A stretch of DNA of 64,000 nt from Larus michahellis (lineage: Eukaryota > Chordata > Aves > Charadriiformes > Laridae), in contig NC_133929.1 of assembly GCF_964199755.1 (NCBI RefSeq), forward strand, positions 1,364,001 to 1,428,000, given 5' to 3'. Both the position numbers and the translations under genes were made by a program. The notes below the pieces were generated by a model. It saw nothing but the letters and a program-made list of their open reading frames with translations, ran no database searches and was not told the DNA's origin. Shown piece by piece: positions 1-11,615 of this stretch. Position 1 is the stretch's first letter, and each line of letters starts with the position of its first letter.

Positions 1-1271
1 GACAGATGGGCATTAACTATTACAGTTGTAAAAGAATAAACAGAAGGAACCTTTCCCATCAATTAAATTGTATTTGGGGTTGTGTGGAGAACATGGCACT
101 ACTGTGATATTTAGAAGTAAATGAATTTTCCATCTATACATTAAAGCTCACATAATTCTTCTTCAACAAGTGACACCACATATCACCTTTTAGGTAGTAA
201 ATCTTGCTGAGTAAAGACCTTTTCTTTGGTTATGTACATGTAAATTTACTCTTCCTGAAAACTAAAACTCAATTTATTTTAACAAATGTAGGTATTTATT
301 TTAATACACACACATTTTTAATTCTTGTGAGAAAATGTCCTAGCTGCATTCTTAGTATCTTTTAATGTAAAATTGTTGAAATTAAAAATGCTTACCAGAT
401 ATGTTACCAAAATAATATGCTGTAGCCATTGTGTCAAATTTAAGTTTACTTATATATCAAACTCTCTATAAAATGCTAAGGTCAGTGTAATTGCTTGCAC
501 CAAGAAACTGCAAGCTACACGTCTAGAAAATTTTACCCCTTTAAATGTTAACTGAAGTATTTTTGAAGTAAATCGAAGTAACTGAAAAGTCTGTCACCCT
601 GCCGCACCTGTCCATTTCTTGTCCCTAATTAAAATTAACTTTTTATCTTTCCAGACACCTCTTCTGATTGATCTTGACAGTAGATCTGGGTATCACTACA
701 CTAATCAAATATCTGGAATTTTTAAATTATAATTAATCTTCATGCAAGGGGCCATGTAACCCTGGTTGCATGTAACCCTGGGAAGCCATGAAGGTCCCAG
801 TGGATTCTCCAAGGATTAGAGCTTGCCGCTTTCTTTGAAGGGAAGTAATTTTTTTGTCAGGCAATATGGTCACAAATTACCAACCAATTATGCCCATAGC
901 ATCTCTGCTTCACAGTCTCAGGAGGGGAAATAAAGCCGAGGGAAAAGTTTCTAAAGGTGCCAGGCTGAGGAATGCACACATGTGCCTTGCACCATGACCA
1001 CCATAATGCCTACTTCCCAATCTCATGCAGTCAATATGACAGTGACTTTTCTGCACATGCCACGTGATGGGAAAGCTGAAGATACAGACTTTAGCTTTTG
1101 CTCCCTGTGACAGGCCTGTGAAATACAGGGAGATCTGGGGAAAAAGGGGTGGAAAGAAAGTGAAGGGGAGATTGAGCACTGGGGAAAGAAACCTGTGCAC
1201 ATAAGGGGTATATGAGACTGAGGCTGGTGGAGCTGCAGGAGGTGAAAAAGCACATGCCTGGCAAAAGGTGA
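1..1271. other. AT-rich DNA, no feature seen
   Basis: The stretch is AT-rich with many stops in all frames. I see no exon-like open frame, repeat family, RNA gene or splice-flanked segment. The short minus-strand frames at 910-1325 overlap one another and look like chance. Confidence 0.5.
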
Positions 1272-2357
1272 TGTGGTGGGTTGACCTTGGCTGGCCACCA
1301 GCTGCCCACCAAGCCGCTCTATCACTCCTCCTCCATCAACAGGACAGGGGGAGAAAATGCAATGAAAAGCTCATGGGTCGAGATAAGGACAGGGAGATTA
1401 CTTACCAATTACTGTCATAGGCAAAACAGACTCGACTTGGGGAAATTAATGTAATTTATTGCCAATTAATTGTAACAGAGTAGGATAGTGAGAAATAAAA
1501 CAAAACTAAAAACACCTTCCCCCACCCCTCCCTTTTTCTCTAGACTCAACTTCACTCCCAACTCTTCTACCTCCTCCTACTGAGTGGTGCAGGGGGCCAG
1601 GGAATGGGGGTTGCGAACAGTTCATAATGCTTCATCTCTGCCATTCCTTCTTTCTCACACTCTTCCCCTGCTCCAGTGCTGGGTCCCACCCACAGGATAC
1701 AGTCCTTCACAAACTTCTCCAACATGGGTCCTTCCCATGGGCTGAAGTTCTTCAAGAACTGCTCCAGTATGGGTCCTTTCCATGGGATGCAGTCCTTCAG
1801 GAATGAACTGCTCCATCCAGTGTGAGTCCCCCAAGTACCACAGATCCTGCCAGAAAACTTGGTCCTGCACGGGCTCCTCTCCACAAGCTGCAGCTTCCTT
1901 CAGGGTACGTCCACCTGCTCCAGCATGGGGTTCTCCGTGGGCTGCAGGGTAGATATCTGCTCCACCATGGTCCTCCACGGGCTGCAGGGGGACAACTTGC
2001 ATCATCACCATGGTCTTCACCACAGGCTGCAGTGGAATCTCTGCTCTGGCGCCTGGAGCACCTCCTCCCCCTCCTTCTTCACTGACCTTGGTGTCTGCAG
2101 AGTTGTTTCTCTCACATATTCTCATTCCTCTCTCCCAGCTGCTGTTGCACAGCATTTTTTTACCCTTTCTTAAATGTGTTATCTCAGAGGCGCTACCACT
2201 GTCGATGATTGGCTCAGCTTTGGCCAGCGGTGGGTCTGTCTTGGAGCCAGCTGAAACTGTCTCCGTCCGACATGGGGGCAGCTTCTGGTGTCTCTCACAG
2301 AAGCCACCTCTGCAGCCCCACCCCCCCACCTCACCCTGCTACCAAAACCTTGCCACA
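1272..2357 (-). mobile_element. Solo LTR of an avian endogenous retrovirus
   Basis: The block begins TGTGGTGGGTTGACC and ends near TTGCCACA, so both ends fit the TG...CA rule. TTTATT at about 1457-1462 is AATAAA on the minus strand, roughly 190 bp from the minus-strand 3' end, as expected for R-U5. The middle (about 1680-2000) holds a degenerate unit of roughly 25-35 bp built around CTGCTCCA and CCATGGG with TGCAGTCCTTCAGGA. From general knowledge I recognise the sequence type as a widespread avian interspersed LTR, but I cannot give its library name. No internal retroviral genes flank it, hence solo. The exact ends and target duplication are uncertain. Confidence 0.7.
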
Positions 2358-3054
2358 AGCCCCAGGTACCTTTGTTTTTTGTGAATAATTGATTCCTGTA
2401 CCCGCCATTGTGCCCTGCAAGCGCTTGCATGTAATGGATGAAGAGCCGGCCCTGCAGCTGGCGCAGAGCCCCGTGCAATAGCCCGGCTGTCCAATCGAAT
2501 GATCGCAGCAGTTCCCTCTTCTCCCACCCCCACCCGGGTCCTCGCCTCGCCCCGCCTGCAAAGCATTTGGCTGAAAGGGAGAGAAATACATCACTGCAAA
2601 GGCAGTCCTGTTGCTGGAAAGGCCTTTGCAATTAGAGATATTCCCTGCAGCTCTCTGCTAACTCACTGCATGCGGGAGGGCCAGGGGGGTAAGATGTGGG
2701 GAGATGCCTGTAGGTGTTTCTGAATTGGAGCGATGTGACAATCTAGGGGTAGCTGGAGCATAAAGGACACACTTGAGTCCCAATCAAGGAAGCAGCGCAA
2801 AGGGGACAATGATGATTGCAAGTTCGGTGCATCTGGTCTGCTCAGGGCTTTCCAACACAATTGATTGATGCATATTTATTGCAGGCAGAGACTCCCTGGC
2901 TTTGTGCAGATCTCCCAGGAACCAGGGCCACCCTGGTAAGACAAAGGCTCATTTAATCAAAAGTGCATGGATGGCAAGGAGCCAGGGATGGAAAAGTCTA
3001 CCAAACCCTTTCAAGCCTTCCCTGTTGAGTTTATAGCCATGTGTGCACACATAC
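2358..3054. other. Unassigned intergenic DNA
   Basis: Mixed-composition DNA with no coding, RNA or repeat signature that I can defend. A GC-richer patch at 2400-2560 contains CCAAT and ATTGG-like motifs but no convincing promoter arrangement. Confidence 0.4.
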
Positions 3055-3470
3055 ACAGATTCCCAGAATGGCTGAGGTTGGAAGGGACCTCTGGAAGTCT
3101 TCTGGTCCAACCCCCCTGCTCAAGCAGGGCCACCGAGAGCCAGTTGCCCAGGACTATGTCCAAACGGCTTTTGCATTATCTCCAAGGAGGGAGACTCTAC
3201 ACCCTCTCTGGGCAACCTGTCACAGTGGTCGGTCACCCTCACAGTAGTGTTTCCTGATGTTCAGGTGGAACCTCCTGTGTTTCACTTTGTGCCCGTTGCC
3301 TCTTCTCCTGTCACTGGACACCACTGGAAAGAGCCTGGCTCTGTCTTCTTTGCACCCTCCCTTCTGATATTTGTATACATCAATGAGATTCCCCTGAGCT
3401 TTCTCTTCTCTAGGCTGAACAGCCCCAGCTCTCTCAGCCTTATATGTGAGATGCTCCAGTATATGCCACG
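3055..3470 (-). mobile_element. CR1 LINE, 5'-truncated 3' end
   Basis: On the minus strand this reads as the conserved CR1 3' region. Read on the plus strand it runs from AGAATGGCTGAGGTTGGAAG, through GGTCCAACCCCCCTGCTCAA, to the GGCTGAACAGCCCCAGCTCT block. Only the untranslated end and the very end of ORF2 remain, as for most avian CR1 copies. It is diverged and carries no open frame. Confidence 0.9.
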
Positions 3471-4254
3471 TAGTACAGGCAGTACTGCTAGTGAGTAGCT
3501 TTCTGTTTTCTGTGTGCACATGTAGTAATCCGTGTGGGGCTGCCCTCCCTCCATTGCTTGTATGCTTTGGTTATAAGCTTTTTAAAGGAGAAGGGAAAAA
3601 AGATAAAGACGAGCGGAGCTCTGCCTGAGTTTAGCACCAGGCTCTTGACTGCTGAGACAACTGTCACTGCCACTGCTGGGGGTGGGGGCAAGTAGAATCT
3701 GTGGAAAGAAAGAAGGGAACAAGGCCTGGGAGAAGTACATGCCCTAGCATCTCAAGTGCTGTATGATGCAGGACAGCTTTCCCCTTCCAGCATGGCCAAG
3801 GGATACCCAAGGTGGTTGGGCTGAGACCTGATGGTGCAGCTGAATGCTGGCAATAGAAGTGTGATGGAAGGAAAAAAAGTGGAGAAAAGAAGGAGAGAAG
3901 AGAATAAAACAAGGGGAGAAAAGTTTGTGTGTCTGGTGAGGATGAGGCCCTCCCCTGGTTGTCACGTTCTGTCCTGTGTGGGAGCTGGCATTCCAGAAAG
4001 GCACTGGCCCTCTCTGCTGGCTTGGGATCTGAGTGGACAGAGTTGGTATGGAAGCGGGAAGATGCAGGGCTGGCTGTGAGTTGAGCACTCTTTCTCACCG
4101 TGTATAATTTATCCTGGGCTTGTGAGGCCGATGGCAGAAGAGGAAGGAAGCAACTTTTTCCCTGAGAGCAGCTAGACCAGCGTTAGGGGATAGAGGATTT
4201 GCCTCTTCCCTACATAGGGAGAGGGGAAGGCACACACACACAAAGGCGGATCTA
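3471..4254. other. Unassigned flank of the CpG island
   Basis: No coding region or repeat family is identifiable. Overlapping frames on both strands at 3660-4100 are low-complexity and mutually incompatible. A short AC repeat sits at about 4230-4242. Confidence 0.4.
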
Positions 4255-4499
4255 ATACATGAACAGGCACCCGCAGGGAATCACTCCCCTCTTCCGGTCA
4301 GGGCCGGGATTAAGAAGTGGACCTTGCTGTCTTGTACGAGGAGGGCCAAGACGGCAGAGGAAGTCCCCGAAACGGAAAGACGGGGGGGAATGGACTTAAC
4401 TGATTCGGATACAAGGGTATCTTTCGCTCCCCTGGCGTAGCGCTGTTATTTTTTCCAGGGCGGAGGCGGGGGAGGGAAAGGTATAATAGCCTTCTATGC

Positions 4500-5298
4500 T
4501 GCCTTCGTTTTCTCTCTTGCACTGAGCCCTAGCCCTTTGAGTCGTGAGGCACGGCTAATCGCCTCTCCTGCCGAACTAGCAGTCTCAGCCCCCGCCCAGT
4601 GTCCCTGAGCCCGTACCGGGGGTCAACGAACGGTGGAAGCTCCCTTGCCCCAACGCTGCTACTTCGCAGGGGAGAGGAGACCGAAAGGAAGTTTGTTGCC
4701 GTGCCCACCACCCCTCGTGCGCTGTCTGGGCAGTTGGGATCCCATCTGCTGCAACTGCTTGGGGGCGGGCGGGGGGAAGTGATGCTGATCGCCGCCAACT
4801 CCCAACCTTGTGCTGTGCAGCCCGGCTCCCGCCTCTTTCCTTCCGCCTGCCTGCGGAACCACGATCGGGAATCCGCAAAGTCCGGGGAGGACGGCGTTGA
4901 AGATCGATCGGATCCCCTTCGCCAGGTGGGAGAAGCGGGTAGGGGAGTTGAGCTCACCAACAGATTGGTGGCTCCTTCCGCCGTCTCCCTCCCCCCTCCT
5001 CCTGCGCTGTTGTCCTCCGCCTTCTTCTCCTCCTCCCCCTCCCCCATCACTGCCGCAGCCGTCGCCTCCCCCCCAGCTCCCTTCCTCCTCCTGGAGCCCC
5101 CCGGAATCCACTCCAGCTTCCTCAGCTTCGCCACGAACGGGGGCGCTGCTCGTTTCCAGCAGCCGCCTCCCCCCACCCTCTGCCAGCAGCCGCCGCCAAC
5201 CCTACACAGGCCGAGCCTCCCGGAGCAAGGAACTCAGAGCCAGACTCAGGGCAGAGGCAGACACATCGCTGCCCTGGGCACTAGAGCCCCCGTGTCAG
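4500..5298 (+). other. Putative first exon (mostly 5' UTR) ending at a splice donor
   Basis: A consensus donor CAG|GTAAGC has its GT at 5299-5300, directly after GC-rich sequence and before sequence that soon becomes AT-rich and intron-like. The start near 4500 is inferred only from the TATA-like motif at 4481. An open frame with an ATG at 4782 runs through the donor, but its product is Pro/Ser-rich, low-complexity and unlike any family I know. The competing frame at 4810-5583 is just as open. I therefore treat the exon as untranslated, although a coding first exon is not excluded. Confidence 0.4.
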
Positions 5299-5349
5299 GT
5301 AAGCGGTGCGTGTGAGGCGGAGAAGTATTTTGGGGCGGGGAAGGTTATT

Positions 5350-5366
5350 CCCCCCCCCCCCCCCCC
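5350..5366. repeat. Poly-C homopolymer
   Basis: A run of 17 C, just inside the putative intron 1 and within the CpG island. Length is prone to sequencing error. Confidence 0.8.
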
Positions 5367-5700
5367 GGACTACCCCTTTGTTCATCTTCTCCCCCAAAGG
5401 TCCCAGAAGTTGACACCCTTCGCAACACTTCAGTGGAGTTATGCCCGCCCCGCCGGGTACGTGTCCCCACGGGAGACACGATGGGTGTCTGGACGCCAGG
5501 CGGTAAAACACACGGGGATGGGGGAGAGACCAGAGTCGTGGTATCGCCCTCCATCTTCTTTGGGGAGCTTGGGATCTTCTTGAGCGGTCGCCTCGTGGCC
5601 CGGAGGGTGCTGAGTCCCAGGGGGTGACACGAGAGCAGCAGTGCACACGGGGGAGACATCGGGGCTCCCGGAAAAGGGACTGAGCAAAAACTCTGCTAGG

Positions 5701-8700
5701 GTTATACCAAAACAAATAAACTTGTTGGGGCTCTTGTTGAAGTTTTGTACCTCCTGGCGAATAGCTGAAACTTTGGAGTGTATCAGGGGTTAAGAGAAAC
5801 AGACTCACCAAGACCGGGGGTTTGTGGAGTCTTCAGGACTGTGATGAGAAGCCATTTCCTTCTCTGTGTATTTTCTCCTTGTATTTCTGGTGTTGGAATC
5901 GTTGAGCGGACTGGACTGCTGGAGAAAGTTTCTGAACTCTCTTGCTCCATGTGGCTCAAAGGGGTGCATGGGTCTTGCCACAGAGCCCGAGTTGGGTGTT
6001 AGGATAGAAGCATTTAAAGTTATTCCATCCTTTGAGATCTTTCATATATTTTTTTTTCTTAGCATCAGATTTCTTTTTTTTTGTTTTTTTTTTTTTGGTT
6101 TTTTTTTGGGTGTGTGTGTATGGTTGGACTCGATGATCTCAAAGGTCCTTTCCAACCATGAAGATTCTATGATTCTATGATGTGGCATTATAAATTATGC
6201 TGTTGGAGAAGAAATGCTGTAATTAAATTTGAGAGGGCACATTTGTTCTTAGTATAATAATTGTTAATATAGTATCTGTGCTGTCTTCATATTTCCTAGT
6301 CTGTTGATATAACGTTTTTGGTTTTTTTTTTAATTTGAGATTACTGTTTTTTTACTGTGCCTTTAAATATGTCTGTACTATCATATAAACTTTTGTTGTA
6401 TTCTGAATAATACCAGGGTTGTGTAACTTTGATCGTAGTTATTCTGTTTAGCTGATCCTCCAAAATATTATGTGAGATTCAGTGATTGTCTATGGTTCTT
6501 TGGTAAAGAAACAACCCCCTAATGCAGCTGATCTGTTGATAAAGATAGCATAAGTGTATGGGTGATGTACTCTTACTTAATTCCCTTAATGAGTAGCTGG
6601 CTGCTTGCCTTCTTACTGTCCTTTGGCTTTATTGGTATTGGAAAGTGAACTGACACACTTTTGTAAGCATCAGGTGTTTAATTTTTAGAATATTTATTTT
6701 GTGGGGAAACTTGCAGTCCTTCAGGAGTGGCATTCAGTTCCAAAATTACATGCGTATATAAATCCAAAGTGTCCCCTACCTGATTGACTACTTTTTTCCT
6801 TTATTGTCAGCATCTTTTGAAACTATTATTAAGATTGATATGGCTTCTTAAATTCTTTTACATGTTGGTAACTCCAAAATTCTGTGAAAGCATCATCTTA
6901 TGGAAACCCTATCTTCCTAATAATCTCTGTATATTGGCCATTTGACACCTGAGACTTTTTAAGCGTCAGGTCCATTTCCTGTTAAAAATGGTTACATGAT
7001 GATATCCCTCTGAGGAACAGCTTTTGATCACTCAATTCACTTTTATTTTGGAGCTATGATGTTTTCAAGACTGAGGTCCCAACACTTAAGCTTATGTGTT
7101 TATTGTTAAACGTGGGAGTTCTCTTCTAGACTGCATTGGGATTTCCCAAATGATTAAATTTTAAACACAACTGTGCTTTCAGGATTGGGGTCTTAGATGT
7201 TTTTTCACCATTGTTTGCATATGGCAATAAGAACTATTATATATAATGTATTAAACCCCTATAACTATATAACTGCATATAATAACCATATCTATAACAT
7301 AGGTTTTATATATATGAAGTCAGTAATTATACATTGGTGCAGGGAGCACAGCAAACAATGAGAGATCATTCTTTGGGATTGGAGCATGGAGAAATAGACT
7401 AATTAGTCCTTTCCTAGAATATATTTGTAACTGTGCTTATGTCTTTGGGAGTTACTTAGATGACTTATGGAAGTCTGGAGTATGGATGTTTACACTGTTA
7501 GAAATCTTACTCTAAAATTAGATATATTTTATACACAACAGGGTTCACCACTTTCCCTTGGAATTTGTGGTTGGAAATGTTTTAAAGGAATACCATGTTA
7601 AAAATTTAGAAATTTTAATTTTTACATTTGAATTGGTTTATATATTGAAGAAGTATCTCTGTATGTGTATTGGAGATCACTTCTTACATAGCTGTCTCTC
7701 CTCCCCAGTTATGTGGGCCTTTCACAAAAGATGATATTTAACAGAAAAAAAAAATCTTCTCCAGATATAAGTGATCTCAGAAAGGGAAGTTTTACTTGAC
7801 AAAAGTTCGTTTCAGTTCTGCTGTTTAGAAATTGGACATTCTTGGTGTAGTTGAACGGCTCAGGTTTAAGTCTGATTCCAAATCCTCTCCCACACTTCTG
7901 ATAATCTCATAATAAAATTGACTTTGTGTATTACTGTGAAAGAAAAGGTTTTACGTTACCTGTGACTTGGGAACTCTTAGGTACAGTAAAGAAATAGAAC
8001 CTTTATTGCTTGTTCAGTTCATCACAGTCCTGGTAACTGCATACCAAGATCTTGCCATTGGATTAGGGGGGGTTCACTTTCTTTCTTGTCTTTCTTCTGA
8101 AAAGGGATGGAGCTTTGGGGGGTTGTTCAAAAGTTTTGTTGTTCATTAATGCAGATCCTGTGCTAAACATACAGTTTTTGAGCAATCTCTGTTGGAGGTG
8201 ATGTTGCAGTCAGAAAAGCTTGTTTTCAACTATGGCACTTGGAACAGTTAGGACCAGTTTGTTCAAAGTTAAGCTCCTTTGGGTACCAAAATCAAATGGT
8301 TAGGTTTTACAATGTGTTTGGATCCTCATAGCAGATGAACGTTCATTGTTAGTTATAATTTCAAACTTATATAAAGTGTATATGTATTACAATCTGTGAT
8401 TAATCTTCTAGTGTTAAGAAAATGTAGATATTTTACAGAACAAATCAGGTGGTGTGTAGATGGGGGAGAAGAAATTATTCCTATCCCACTCCCTATCCTG
8501 GCAAAAGACCATTTTGGATCGGTGAAACTCTATTTGGTGCATTTAAATATTTGCTACCAGAAAATGAGTTGTGCACCTATTTGTGGAATCAGGAAGTTAT
8601 TTTTTTTTGATGTTGCTGAAAATCCTGTTAGTCATAAAGAAAACAAGTTTTCCGTTTTTGCCAAAAGGATCAAAACTATATTATTAAACTCTCTTCAAAT

Positions 8701-8775
8701 TTTGGGAGTAACTAAACAGTAACAACTAAACATATTTTGCAAGCAGTGCCCACAGAGATAGACACAGAGATACAC
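5701..8775. other. AT-rich intron-like DNA
   Basis: Long AT-rich sequence with T-rich tracts (6040-6110), a TATAT-rich patch (7230-7315) and no recognisable exon. The small plus-strand frame at 8396-8722 has no family resemblance and no convincing splice sites. Apart from the CR1 stub at 6121-6180 I see nothing to annotate. Confidence 0.5.
6121..6180 (+). mobile_element. CR1 LINE stub (extreme 3' end)
   Basis: It reads GGTTGGACTCGATGATCTCA, then CTTTCCAACC, and ends in two copies of ATTCTATG. This is the conserved CR1 terminus with its 8-bp end repeat. Only about 60 bp survive, a severe 5' truncation. Confidence 0.9.
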
Positions 8776-9060
8776 TCATAGAATCATAGTATAATTTAGG
8801 TTGAGAGGGACCTTCAGAGGCCATCTAATTCAACCTCCTGCTCAGAACAAGTCTAATTAGATCAGGTTGCTCAGGGCCTTGAACACCTCCAAGGATGGAG
8901 ATACTGCAACCTCTTTGGGCAACCTGTTCCAGTATTTGACCACCTTCATGGGAAATTTTTTTTTTTCCTAATTGGAACTTCCCATGTTCCAACTTGTGTC
9001 CATCGCCTGTCTTCCTGTTGCTGCACACCTCCAAGAAGAGACTGACTCCATCTCCGTATC
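8776..9060 (-). mobile_element. CR1 LINE 3' fragment
   Basis: The plus strand opens with TCATAGAATCATAGTA (the complement of the CR1 terminal repeat). It continues through GGTTGAGAGGGACCTTCAGA and GGGCAACCTGTTCCAG, the CR1 3' end in reverse. It sits inside the CA-rich minisatellite, with similar GACACAGAGATAC motifs just before it (8755-8775) and after it (9076 on), so it probably inserted there. Confidence 0.88.
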
Positions 9061-9075
9061 CTACAATCAGGTAGT

Positions 9076-9410
9076 TGTGGAAACGCATAGACACTCATGT
9101 ACACGCACACAGAAGAGGACACTTGTGCACACCAACACACAGAGGGAGATGTATACAGACACAGATAGATGGAGATGCACACACAGAGAAGGACACTCAT
9201 GCACACATGTGCATGTATCTCCCTGTATGCACATACATCTCCTGTGTGCATGTGCAACTCTCCCTGTGTTTGTGTGCACGAGTGTCTCCATACACAGGGA
9301 GGGAAATGCTCATGTGCTCACACATGGAGACACTTGTGCACACAAACACAGGGAGAGTTGCACATGCACACAGGAGATGTATGTGCATACAGGGAGATAC
9401 ATGCAAACAG
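9076..9410. repeat. CA-rich minisatellite, block 1
   Basis: Degenerate repeats of ACACTCATGCACAC and CACAGAGGGAGA type with loose spacing. Many artefactual frames on both strands (His/Thr/Cys-rich) come from this periodicity. Its second half forms the hairpin listed separately. Confidence 0.8.
9211..9404. repeat. 81-bp inverted repeat (hairpin) with 32-nt loop
   Basis: Arm 9211-9291 is the reverse complement of arm 9324-9404 with a single mismatch that I can see (CACGAGTG against the complement of CACTTGTG). The loop is 9292-9323. The perfection of the arms contrasts with the degeneracy of the surrounding minisatellite, which points to a recent local fold-back event. Confidence 0.85.
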
Positions 9411-9414
9411 AATA

Positions 9415-10145
9415 ACAACTTCAGGCAACTTAAAGAAGCCTCAGGTCTGCAGGCCCTGGTTATTATGGGGGACTTCAACTACCCTGATATTTGTTGGGAA
9501 AGCACCACAGTGGTGAACAAGCATTCTAAGAGATTTCTTGAATGCATTGAAGACAACTTCCTAATGCAATTGCTGGATGTGCTGACTAGGAGTGGTGCTC
9601 TTCTGGACCTACTGCTTACAAATAAGGAAGATTTGTTTGGAGATGTGACTGTCAGTAGCAGCCTTGGCTGCAGTGACCATAAGATCACAGAGTTTGAGAT
9701 CCTAAGGGGCATGAGGAAGACAAGTAGCAGAATAAAGACCTTGGACTTCAGAAGAGCTGATTTCAACTTGTTTAGGGAACTGTTATGAGGGATTCCATGT
9801 GAGTCTGCTTTGGAGGGCAAAGGAACTCAGGAGTCCTGGGAGATTTTCAGAGACAGCCTCCTCAAAGCACAAGAGCAGTCCATCCTCCTGAGCAGGAAAA
9901 GGAGTAGACATAACAAGAAACCAGCCTTGGTAAACAGTGAGCTACTGAGAGAGCTCAAATGCAAAAAAGGAAGCATATGAGAGATGGAAAAGGGGACAAA
10001 CTCCCAAAGAATATAGAAGTATTGCTTGGGCATGCAGAGATGCAGTTAGGAAGACAAAAGCTCAGCTGGAGTTCAAACTGGCAAGAGATGTCAAGAATAA
10101 CCAGAAAGGCTTCCATAGGTATGTTTGTAGCAAGCGAGCATGTAT
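9415..10145 (+). pseudogene. CR1 LINE ORF2 fragment (endonuclease region)
   Basis: The translated frame to 9788 shows the C-terminal half of a CR1-type apurinic endonuclease: VIMGDFNYPDICW, then LDLLLTNKED, then SSLGCSDHKITEFEI. After a stop at 9786-9788 the homologous reading continues in pieces (SLLKAQEQSILLSRK, VKNNQKGFHRYV) to about 10145, so it is stop- and frameshift-damaged. In a live element this domain nicks the target DNA. It lacks the N-terminal endonuclease half and the whole reverse transcriptase. It is flanked by minisatellite on the left and opposite-strand CR1 on the right. Confidence 0.88.
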
Positions 10146-10194
10146 GGATTAATGTTTCTCTCTGCACACATATGTCCATGTGTGTCTCCCTCAT

Positions 10195-10470
10195 AAAAAA
10201 GTCTAGGTTGGAAGGGTCCTCTGGAGATCATCTGGTCCAACCTTCTGTTAAAAGCAGGGTTTTAGATTAGGTTATCCAGGACCCCATTAAGCTGTCTTGA
10301 CTATTTCCAGCTCAGCGGTTTATCTAGTTTTCTACCCATCACAAGATGGTCCATCTGTCTAGTCCATATCTTACCAACTTGCCTACAAGGATGGGGTGGG
10401 AGACCATGTCAAACACCTTGCTAAATTCAAGGTAGATGATATCCACTGCTCTCCCCACATCCACTGAGCA
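10195..10470 (-). pseudogene. CR1 LINE fragments: RT piece and 3' end
   Basis: On the minus strand, 10470 to about 10330 encodes a piece of CR1 reverse transcriptase (DVGRAVDIIYLEFSKVFD, followed by KLVRYGLD). Nearer 10200 the same strand has CR1 3' sequence (plus strand AGGTTGGAAGGGTCCTCTGG). The two pieces are not contiguous in a full CR1, so there is an internal deletion or two insertions. Confidence 0.8.
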
Positions 10471-10474
10471 AATG

Positions 10475-11070
10475 CACATGCAGTAGGAGAGGAGGACACT
10501 CATGCACATACGAAGGGAGAAACATGCCCTCACACATGCAGGCAGAGGCACTTGTGCATGCACGCTCACAGAGGCTGACACAGGAAGACACCCGTATACA
10601 GAGACATGCAAAGGGAGACACACATGCAACAGAGAGGGAGCAACTGTCATGCACCTACACAGAGGGAGACACACGGACACATTCACAGGCACAGGTGGAG
10701 ATGCTGACACACACAGAGGGACAGATATGTGCACGCACACAGAGACACTTAGATTCATACAGATATAGAGGGAGACACCCCTCCCCCCCCCCCCCATGCA
10801 CACACAGAGGACACAGATGTACATGGACACAGAGGGAGATGCACACACTCAGAGGGGGAGATGTGCACACACAGAGCATGCACACAGAGTGAGACATGGA
10901 TGCACACATACGCAGGGAGATGCACATGCAGAAGGAGATGCACACAGACAGGAAGACAGGGAGATGTGTGCACACAGAGGGAGGCATAAACATAAACATA
11001 CAGGGAGACAGTCATGAGTGTATGCACGTGGACACAGGGAGATACTTGTGTGTGAATACACATGCACATT
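10475..11070. repeat. CA-rich minisatellite, block 2
   Basis: Irregular repeats of ACACACAGAGGGAGATGCAC type run for about 600 bp, with a poly-C run near 10786-10795. Overlapping frames on both strands are by-products of the repeat, not genes. Confidence 0.8.
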
Positions 11071-11079
11071 GGTAGCTAT

Positions 11080-11615
11080 TGTGAGAAATGCTCCTTATCC
11101 AATAACAACGGCTCAGGCAGTGAACGATATGAAGCACATCATTTTATTTGAACATTCTTGCAAGAACAGGTGACCTAGCAAGTAGGCACACTTCCAGTTC
11201 TTGAAACACACCTATTTATTTCCTAATCCCGGCCGAATTTTTCCCTCCCCTGTTTCCCATTGGTTAGGTACTCCAGGGTACACAGCCTGTTTGGAGCGCC
11301 TAAAATCCTTCCCAGATGTCTTGCCTTTGTTTACTTCTCTTTATGCTACACCTAAAGGGATTATCTGACTAGTTTATTTCTTTCCTTTTTGGTAAAAAAA
11401 TTGCTTAATGCCATTAGCCCTGGTTAAATGTTTGACTCCCCTTCTAGACACTAATCCAGTATGAATCGCTTTGTCCTTTTGTCTGTGGGATAAGAGATGT
11501 TCTACAAGCCTTTGCTGGAGCCTCTTTGTCTTAGTCATTCCCTTATCATGTCACCTCTGATGGAAACGGCTTTTCTCCATTGCAAAAACAATAACTGCCT
11601 TTCTTAACGCTACTG
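11080..11615 (-). mobile_element. LTR-like element, possible solo LTR
   Basis: A non-repetitive block of about 535 bp interrupts the minisatellite. It starts TGTGAGAAATGC and ends near CTGATACA, so TG...CA ends are possible. TTTATT motifs near 11140 and 11214 read AATAAA on the minus strand. No PBS, polypurine tract or gene is attached, and no clear target duplication was found. Family not recognised. Confidence 0.45.

Larger units (their letters stand above)
4255..5700. promoter_or_regulatory. CpG island, probable host promoter
   Basis: GC content and CpG frequency rise sharply against AT-rich flanks on both sides. The island has GC-box-like GGGCGGAGGCGGGGGAGGG near 4458, a TATA-like GTATAATAG at 4481-4489, long C/T-rich proline-coding stretches at 4980-5210, and a splice donor at 5299. 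This fits a housekeeping-type promoter driving a gene to the right. The gene cannot be named because no later exon is recognised in the window. Confidence 0.6.

Noticed and set aside
4599..5583. Proline-rich host protein in the CpG island
   Set aside because: Several overlapping frames on both strands are open because of C/T-rich composition, and no family resemblance exists. Kept only as a possible untranslated exon.
8396..8722. 108-codon plus-strand ORF
   Set aside because: AT-rich, no recognisable domain, no splice signals or neighbouring exons; probably chance.
9075..11070. His/Thr/Cys-rich proteins on both strands
   Set aside because: By-products of CACA-type minisatellite periodicity. 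The mirrored peptides come from the 81-bp hairpin. The only real coding remnants here are CR1 pieces.
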